A stretch of DNA of 19,005 nucleotides. Source: SSC3 sp035477015 (GTDB taxonomy: Bacteria; Actinomycetota; Actinomycetes; Propionibacteriales; Nocardioidaceae). The stretch is from the NCBI GenBank assembly GCA_035477015.1, contig DATILB010000475.1, positions 1 through 19,005 of the forward strand. Reading direction: 5' to 3'. Below, in pieces: positions 14,300 through 19,005 of this stretch. Each line of letters starts with the position of its first letter. The first letter of the stretch is position 1. Below the pieces are notes generated by a model, which worked only from the letters and a program-made list of their open reading frames with translations, was not told the DNA's origin and did no database searches. Made by a program: the position numbers and the translations under genes.

Positions 14300-15842
14300 C
14301 TGCGGTGACCGCGGCCTCCGCGTCAACGGCGTCCGTGACGGCGTCGCTCGGCTGCTGGCGTACGGCGAGCGGGATCTCCTTGAGCAGGAGCCCGATGCCG
14401 AGCGCCACGACCACCAGCGGGATCGCGACGATGAAGACGTCCTGCAGGGAGTTCGCGAACGCGCCGGTGACGATGCCGTGCATCGGCTCCGGCAGCTCCT
14501 TGATCCGCTCCACGTTGTTGGCCAGGTCGCCACTAGCTGGAGCGGCGCCGCTGGCCAGGTGGTGGGTCAGCTGGTGCGACATGACCGCGCCGAAGAGCGC
14601 CGTACCGAAGGCACCACCCATCTGCCGGAAGAACTGGATCGAGCTCGTGGCGACTCCCATGTCGGAGCGGTCCACGGAGTTCTGTACGGCGACGATGAGG
14701 ACCTGCATGGTCATGCCGAGGCCGGCGCCCATGACGAACATCGCGAGCCCGGCGAACCAGTACGGCGTGTCCGTGCCCATGGAGGACAGCAGCACCAGGC
14801 CGACGATCGTGACGGCGGCACCGGACGGCGGCAACCGTTTGTAGTGGCCGGTGCGCGACATGTACTGGCCCGCGGAGATCGAGGCGCCGAACAGGCCCAC
14901 GACCATCGGGATCATCGCCAGGCCGGACTCGGTCGGGCTCATGCCGTCGACGACCTGCAGGTAGATCGGCAGGAAGACCATCGCGCCGAACATCGCCATC
15001 GCGACCAGGAAGCCGAAGCCTGCCGAGACGCGGAAGATCGGGTTCGAGAACAGCGCCAGCGGGAGAATCGGCTCGGTGGCACGGCGCTCGACGAACACGA
15101 AGACCACGGCGAGGCCGAGGCCCGACACCAGGTACACGAGTGCGTCCCAGGCGCCCCAGCCGAACTCGCCGCCTGCCCAGGCGGTGTAGAGCAGGATGGC
15201 GCTCACGCTCGCCACCAGGATGGCCGCGCCGAGGTAGTCGATGGAGTGCTCACGACGAACGTGCTTCATCTTCAGCGCCGCGCTCGTCACGACCAGCGCG
15301 ACAGCACCGATCGGAACGTTGATGAAGAAGATCCACTCCCAGCCCGGGCCGTCCGCGAACCAGCCGCCGAGTACGGGACCGAGCACGCTCGCCGTACCGA
15401 AGACGGCGGCGATGTAGCCCTGGTAGCGAGCCCGCTCCCGGGGCGGCACGACGTCGCCGATGGTCGCGATCGCGAGTGCCATCAGGCCGCCGCCGCCGAG
15501 CCCCTGCACGGCACGGAAGGCGATGAGCTGCTCGATGTTCTGCGCGAACCCGGCGAGCAGCGAGCCGAAGATGAAGATGAGGATCGCGATCTGGAAGAGC
15601 GGTCGACGGCCGTAGAGGTCGGAGATCTTGCCCCAGAGGGGAGTGCTCGCGGTGGCGGTCAGCAGGTACGCCGTGACGACCCAGGACAGCTTGTCGAGGC
15701 CGCCGAGGTCGGAGGTGATCCGCGGCAACGCCGTACCGACGATGCTCTGGTCGAGCGCCGACAGGAACATGCCCGTCAGCAGGCCGCCGAGCACCACCAG
15801 GATCTGCCGGTGGGAGAGGTAGCCGTCCTTGTCGGGGGTCAC
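14292..15842 (-). CDS. DHA2-type MFS drug exporter (EmrB/QacA subfamily)
   Basis: This is a 14-helix proton-driven multidrug efflux permease of the inner membrane, 516 residues, the usual length. Visible subfamily motifs are LDQSIVGTALPRI (residues 30-42, motif D1 with the membrane-embedded D31), the motif A loop GKISDLYGRR (71-80), FRAVQGLGGGG (109-119), and motif C GPVLGGW (155-161). The next segment, EWIFFINVPIG, is also standard for DHA2 exporters. The GTG start overlaps the stop codon of the MarR gene by 4 nt, so repressor and pump are translated as a coupled pair. The substrate is unknown. It converges with the AI-2E family gene, and their 3' ends overlap by 8 nt. Confidence 0.93.
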   Translation of the reverse strand: MTPDKDGYLSHRQILVVLGGLLTGMFLSALDQSIVGTALPRITSDLGGLDKLSWVVTAYLLTATASTPLWGKISDLYGRRPLFQIAILIFIFGSLLAGFAQNIEQLIAFRAVQGLGGGGLMALAIATIGDVVPPRERARYQGYIAAVFGTASVLGPVLGGWFADGPGWEWIFFINVPIGAVALVVTSAALKMKHVRREHSIDYLGAAILVASVSAILLYTAWAGGEFGWGAWDALVYLVSGLGLAVVFVFVERRATEPILPLALFSNPIFRVSAGFGFLVAMAMFGAMVFLPIYLQVVDGMSPTESGLAMIPMVVGLFGASISAGQYMSRTGHYKRLPPSGAAVTIVGLVLLSSMGTDTPYWFAGLAMFVMGAGLGMTMQVLIVAVQNSVDRSDMGVATSSIQFFRQMGGAFGTALFGAVMSHQLTHHLASGAAPASGDLANNVERIKELPEPMHGIVTGAFANSLQDVFIVAIPLVVVALGIGLLLKEIPLAVRQQPSDAVTDAVDAEAAVTAAK

Positions 15843-16279
15843 GAGCTGGCGATCCTTCGGTTGAGTCGGTCGAGCAGGGCACGGAGGCTGTCGCGGTCGG
15901 CGTCGTCCCAGTCCTCCAGAGCGGCGGCCACGATGTCCCGGCGGCGCCCGATGTGCTGGGTGAAGGCCTCACGGCCCGCGTCCGTCACCTCGATACGGCT
16001 GGCACGGCCATCGTCCGGGTCGGTGGTGCGGCCGAGGAAGCCCCGGTCCTCGAGCTGCTTCACGTGGCGGCTGACCGTGGACGCGTCGAGCTCGAGCGCC
16101 TCGGCGAGCGAGGAGAGCCGCATCGGGCCGCAGGTGCCGAGCGTCTTCAGGACCGGGACGACCGAGAAGTCGAGGGTGTCCTCCGGCAGCCGCTGGCGCA
16201 TCCGCCGGCCGAGCGCCATGAGGGTGCCCAGCACGGCGTCCTCGGCGGTGGCCGGTGACTCGTAGGGCGAAGTTTGCAT
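15839..16279 (-). CDS. MarR-family transcriptional regulator
   Basis: This 146-residue winged-helix repressor has the DNA-binding domain at about residues 52-100: MRLSSLAEALELDASTVSRHV contains the recognition helix, and DPDDGRASR is the wing. RRMRQRLPEDTLDFSVVPVL at the N-terminus and a C-terminal helical region form the dimerisation part, as is usual in MarR proteins. Such repressors typically sit on palindromes in their own promoter and release DNA on binding small aromatic compounds. Here a 7-3-7 palindrome covers the promoter, and the gene is coupled to an efflux pump, the classic local-regulator layout. ATG 16279 is supported by a -10 box 6 nt before it. The inducer is unknown. Confidence 0.93.
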   Translation of the reverse strand: MQTSPYESPATAEDAVLGTLMALGRRMRQRLPEDTLDFSVVPVLKTLGTCGPMRLSSLAEALELDASTVSRHVKQLEDRGFLGRTTDPDDGRASRIEVTDAGREAFTQHIGRRRDIVAAALEDWDDADRDSLRALLDRLNRRIASS

Positions 16280-16285
16280 GGTTCA

Positions 16286-16313
16286 ACTATATCTTATTGC
16301 GTGTATCACGCAA
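16286..16313 (-). promoter_or_regulatory. Promoter of the marR-MFS operon
   Basis: On the minus strand, -35 TTGCGT (16308-16313) and -10 TATAGT (16286-16291) are separated by 16 bp. The -10 is 6 nt from ATG 16279, so the transcript is expected to be leaderless. This is the best promoter in the window and the only notably AT-rich patch. Confidence 0.6.
16297..16313. promoter_or_regulatory. 7-3-7 palindrome, probable MarR operator
   Basis: TTGCGTG-TAT-CACGCAA has perfect 7-bp arms. It covers the -35 box and part of the spacer of the marR promoter, so a bound repressor would block RNA polymerase. Size and position fit MarR operators. Confidence 0.65.
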
Positions 16314-16324
16314 GTTGTTGTTGA

Positions 16325-16338
16325 GTGATGCCGATCAC
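16325..16338. promoter_or_regulatory. Second palindrome in the marR/lipoprotein gap
   Basis: GTGAT-GCCG-ATCAC has perfect 5-bp arms, 12 bp from the first palindrome and 36 bp before the lipoprotein ATG. It could be an additional operator or serve the divergent gene; the arms are short enough to arise by chance. Confidence 0.3.
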
Positions 16339-16374
16339 GCGGAACCGCTCCTGTGCTGGGCGCGTCGGAGCACT

Positions 16375-17436
16375 ATGAGCCGTCTCGCGGCAGTCCTCGC
16401 CTGCGCGTTTCTGGCAGCCGCATGTGGAGGGGCCGCGGGCGTCGTCGACGGCGCCGGCTCCTGGGAGGCAATCGAGCCCAGCCCCCTCTCTGCGCGCAAC
16501 GGTTCGGTCGGTGCCTGGACCGGCCGGGAGCTGTTGGTCGTGGGTGGCACCACGACAGCCCCGTGCCCCGTCAGGAGCACCTGCGACATGGAAGTTCCTA
16601 CCGGCAGGCGTGACGGTGCCGCCTTCGACCCGGCCGACGGAACCTGGCGGACGATCGCGCCGAGTCCGGCCCCCATCTTTGAGGCGCCAACGGCCTGGTC
16701 CGGCAAGCGGCTCGTGGTCCTCACGTCGAAGGCCACGCTTGCCTACGACCCGGTGGCCGACGCCTGGGAGACCTGGGAGCCGCCTCCGGACATCGAGGTC
16801 AACCAGATCGTCCCCACGGACAAGGGCCTGCTGTTCGTCGGCTACTCGTCGCGCGGTCCCGACTCGGCCGACTGGTTGCTGGCTGAAGGCGCGTGGCAGG
16901 CCCTGCCGCGGGATCCGTTCGGAGAGTCCTACGACCGCAGCGTCGCCTGGGACGGCGATCGGTACTGGTTGCTGTCGATGGCCGTCGAGCACCACTTCGA
17001 GGCTTCGAACGGAACCTCGTCGCGGGTAGCCGTGCTGAGCGACGGCGGATGGCAGGCCGTGTCCGACAGCACGCCGGACCTGGGCTACGGCCAGCGCTGG
17101 TGGATCGTCGGCGACAGGCTGGTCGCTCCGCCCCGAGGGGCCGGGAAGGCGGCGTACTTCGACCTGGGCAGCCACACGTGGACCAGTGCGCCGGTCGAGG
17201 AGGACCGCGAGTGCGCGCTGCCGGCCGTGGGCGCAGGGGCAGGTTGGGTCGGCGGTGGCGGGTCGCTCCTGCTTGCTGCGAGTACCAAGGAGATTCTGCG
17301 GGTGCCGCCCTGCCCAGCGCTCGCGCGCCCAGACTTGGCGGTGTGGGCCGATGACGAGCTGCTCGTCTGGGGCGGTGTCTCCTCCGACAGCGAGAACCAG
17401 GCGGTCGGGCTGAGGTGGCGGCCACCGGCGCCGTAG
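16375..17436 (+). CDS. Kelch-like beta-propeller lipoprotein, hypothetical
   Basis: This is a 353-residue exported protein. The N-terminus MSRLAAVLACAFLAAACGG is a short lipoprotein signal with probable lipidation at C17; the lipobox LAAAC is slightly off consensus. The body has repeated Kelch-like blades: GAWTGRELLVVGG, then AAFDPADGTWRTIAPSP, then TAWSGKRLVVL, then LAYDPVADAWETWEPPP, and near the end LAVWADDELLVWGG. This pattern of a YDP...W...P strand followed by a W..G..LLVWGG strand is common in actinobacterial propeller proteins of unknown role. ATG 16375 is chosen over a longer opening because it starts the signal peptide and GGAG lies 4 nt before it. It is divergent from marR and ends 10 nt before ilvA. 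No function is assigned. Confidence 0.8.
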   Translation: MSRLAAVLACAFLAAACGGAAGVVDGAGSWEAIEPSPLSARNGSVGAWTGRELLVVGGTTTAPCPVRSTCDMEVPTGRRDGAAFDPADGTWRTIAPSPAPIFEAPTAWSGKRLVVLTSKATLAYDPVADAWETWEPPPDIEVNQIVPTDKGLLFVGYSSRGPDSADWLLAEGAWQALPRDPFGESYDRSVAWDGDRYWLLSMAVEHHFEASNGTSSRVAVLSDGGWQAVSDSTPDLGYGQRWWIVGDRLVAPPRGAGKAAYFDLGSHTWTSAPVEEDRECALPAVGAGAGWVGGGGSLLLAASTKEILRVPPCPALARPDLAVWADDELLVWGGVSSDSENQAVGLRWRPPAP

Positions 17437-17439
17437 AGT
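17434..17439 (+). promoter_or_regulatory. -10 box of ilvA made from the upstream stop codon
   Basis: TAGAGT begins with the TAG stop of the lipoprotein gene and lies 7 nt before GTG 17447, the leaderless spacing. It supports GTG 17447 over the in-frame GTG 17438, which falls inside the box. Confidence 0.5.
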
Positions 17440-17446
17440 GCGAGCC

Positions 17447-18652
17447 GTGACAAGGACGTCATTGCCCGACCTTCAGGCTGCCCAGGAACTGCTCCGCGGG
17501 ATCGCGATCCGCACGCCCTTGGAGGAGTCGCGCTGGCTCTCCGAGATCGCGGGCGGGCCGGTGCTCCTCAAGGCGGAGAACCTCCAGCGCGCAGGGTCTT
17601 TCAAGATCCGCGGCGCCTACGTGCGGATGTCCCGGCTCACTCCCGAGGAACGCGCGGCCGGAGTCGTCGCCGCGAGCGCCGGCAACCACGCCCAGGGCGT
17701 CGCCCTCGCTGCGCAGAAGCTCGGCATCAAGGCAGTCGTCTACATGCCGACCGGTGCGCCGATCCCGAAGGAGAAAGCCACCCGCGGGTACGGCGCAGAG
17801 GTGCGCTTCGCGGGCAACACCGTCGACGAAGCACTGATCCACGCGCAGAAGCACGCCGACGAGACCGGGGCCGTGCTGGTGCACCCGTTCGACCACCCGG
17901 ATATCGTCGCCGGCCAGGGCACCTGCGGCCTGGAGATCCTCGAGCAGTGCCCCGAGGTGAAGACCATCCTGGTCGCGACCGGCGGCGGGGGACTGATCGC
18001 CGGGGTCGCCTCGGCGGTGAAGGCGATCAAGCCGGACGTCCGGGTGATCGGGGTTCAGGCCGAGGGGGCTGCGGCGTACCCGAGCTCGCTCGAGGCAGGT
18101 CGGCCGATCCCCCTCGAAACCATGAAGACGATGGCCGACGGCATCGCGGTCGCGCGTCCGGGCGACGTGCCCTTCGCCTGCATCTCGGACCTGCCCGTCG
18201 AGTTCCTCACCGTGTCCGAGGAGTCACTGTCACGCGCGCTGCTGATGCTGCTCGAGCGCGCCAAGATGGTCGTCGAGCCGGCCGGGGCAGCGACGGTCGC
18301 GGCGCTGATGGACCACCCGGGCGAGTTCGAGACGCCGGCGGTGGCGATCCTGTCCGGCGGCAACATCGATCCGCTGCTGATGATGAACGTGATCCGCCAC
18401 GGCCTGGCCGCAGCGGGCCGCTACCTCGTCGTACGCGTGCGGATCCCGGACCGCCCTGGCGGCCTGGCTCGGTTGCTCAACGAGCTCGCAGAGGCCGAGG
18501 CCAACGTCCTCGAGGTCGTCCATGAGCGCACTTCCGCGGCGCTCCACCTCGAGGAGGTCGAGGTGGCGCTGCAGCTCGAGACGCGAGGGACACCGCACGC
18601 AGAAAGGGTGCTGGCCCGCCTCCGCGAGAGTGGCTACTACGTGTCTGAGTAG
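17447..18652 (+). CDS. ilvA: Threonine ammonia-lyase with ACT domain
   Basis: This enzyme deaminates threonine to 2-oxobutanoate, the entry step to isoleucine, using PLP. The 401-residue product has the fold II PLP domain: LKAENLQRAGSFKIRGAY with the PLP lysine at K53, the SAGNHAQGVA loop that holds the substrate carboxylate, and the ATGGGGLIAG phosphate-binding loop. A serine at SGGN near the end of the domain contacts the pyridine nitrogen. The C-terminal 80 residues (RYLVVRVRIPDRPGGLARLLNELAEAEANV onward) form a single ACT domain, usually regulatory. This short form, with one ACT domain, covers both biosynthetic and catabolic enzymes, so tdcB-like behaviour is possible. GTG 17447 is chosen from the -10 box 7 nt upstream. 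Confidence 0.92.
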   Translation: MTRTSLPDLQAAQELLRGIAIRTPLEESRWLSEIAGGPVLLKAENLQRAGSFKIRGAYVRMSRLTPEERAAGVVAASAGNHAQGVALAAQKLGIKAVVYMPTGAPIPKEKATRGYGAEVRFAGNTVDEALIHAQKHADETGAVLVHPFDHPDIVAGQGTCGLEILEQCPEVKTILVATGGGGLIAGVASAVKAIKPDVRVIGVQAEGAAAYPSSLEAGRPIPLETMKTMADGIAVARPGDVPFACISDLPVEFLTVSEESLSRALLMLLERAKMVVEPAGAATVAALMDHPGEFETPAVAILSGGNIDPLLMMNVIRHGLAAAGRYLVVRVRIPDRPGGLARLLNELAEAEANVLEVVHERTSAALHLEEVEVALQLETRGTPHAERVLARLRESGYYVSE

Positions 18653-18708
18653 GACAGCTGAGTACGTCGACGGATCCGCGGACACGCGGTGAAGACCAGA
18701 CTCGAGTC

Positions 18709-18996
18709 ATGAGCAAACGAGTCGAGCCCACCAACACGTCAGCCTTCTACGCACAGGCGGCCGTTGCCTTCGGCATCGCGATGTTCGCCGTCGTTGCGGG
18801 CATCTACTTCCTGCCCGTCGACGGCTGGATGCGCGCCTTCCTGGCGGTCAGCAGCATGTTCCTGGTCTCCAGTGCCTTCACGCTTGCCAAGGTCGTGCGC
18901 GACGCCCAGGAGCAGTCGTCGGTCGGCGCCCGGCTCGACCAGGCCCGCGTCGACAAGCTGCTTGCCGAGCACGACCCGTTCGTTCCGGGCCTATAG
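18709..18996 (+). CDS. YiaA/YiaB family inner membrane protein
   Basis: This 95-residue protein begins MSKRVEPTNTSAFYAQAAVAFGIA. It has two membrane segments at about residues 16-34 and 41-60, separated by a short PVDGWM loop, and then a polar tail (KVVRDAQEQSSVGARLDQARVDKLLAEHDPF). The N-terminal T.AF..Q...SF-like segment followed by two helices matches the YiaAB domain (PF05360), whose function is not established. The ribosome binding site is weak (GAG just before ATG). It lies 56 nt after ilvA, with no clear terminator between, so it may be read from the same transcript or from its own promoter. Confidence 0.82.
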   Translation: MSKRVEPTNTSAFYAQAAVAFGIAMFAVVAGIYFLPVDGWMRAFLAVSSMFLVSSAFTLAKVVRDAQEQSSVGARLDQARVDKLLAEHDPFVPGL

Positions 18997-19005
18997 AAGC
19001 TGACG

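Noticed and set aside
14478..16265. A 595-codon plus-strand open frame opposite the MFS and MarR genes
   Set aside because: The translation is low-complexity and rich in Arg, Glu, Asp and His, typical of an antisense frame; the minus strand encodes unmistakable MFS and MarR proteins.
18653..18708. A terminator after ilvA
   Set aside because: Only very short self-complementary stretches such as TCCGCGGA are present; no stable stem with a proper loop could be drawn.

Overview
The window is high-GC actinobacterial chromosome. GTG starts are frequent, gene packing is tight, 4-nt GTGA overlaps recur, and several genes have a TANNNT -10 box only 6-7 nt before the start codon, the pattern of leaderless transcripts. 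Gene content (a BsaP-containing biotin operon, a GlmL/MutL-like ATPase, AbiEi/DUF559-like proteins, a YiaAB protein) suggests a Nocardioidaceae-like member of the Actinobacteria; this is inferred from content only. No stretch over 300 bases lacks a gene.

Layout: 1-2344 (+) is the 3' part of a secreted M14 metallocarboxypeptidase-like protein with a glutamine-amidotransferase-like domain and an immune-inhibitor-A/MAM-like domain. It is followed by a 13-bp hairpin, a small membrane protein and a DUF3303-like protein. On the minus strand come msrA and a small membrane protein. At 4126-7524 (+) are a DUF1444-like hypothetical protein, cystathionine gamma-synthase and a GlmL/MutL-family ASKHA protein that overlaps metB by 4 nt. 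At 7646-8638 (+) lies an AbiEi-like wHTH protein with a DUF559/PD-(D/E)XK-type C-terminus. Three short repeats stand on each side of it in opposite orientation, on an exact 31-bp period. At 8712-13008 (-) is a compact biotin operon bioB-bsaP-bioA-bioF-bioD. At 13094-14299 (+) is an AI-2E family permease whose 3' end overlaps a converging DHA2-type drug exporter. That exporter is translationally coupled to a MarR repressor with a 7-3-7 palindrome over its promoter. The window ends (+) with a Kelch-like lipoprotein, threonine ammonia-lyase with an ACT domain, and a YiaAB membrane protein.

Most of the window is conserved metabolism: biotin synthesis, methionine synthesis and repair, and the entry step to isoleucine. 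The part that does not fit ordinary annotation is the orphan nuclease-like gene with its two mirrored repeat arrays (7493-8714), wedged between the convergent 3' ends of the GlmL-like gene and bioD. The outer repeats run into the 3' coding ends of both neighbours. The layout resembles a gene with terminal inverted repeats, or a protein with its own binding-site arrays, and is the best candidate here for an undescribed system.
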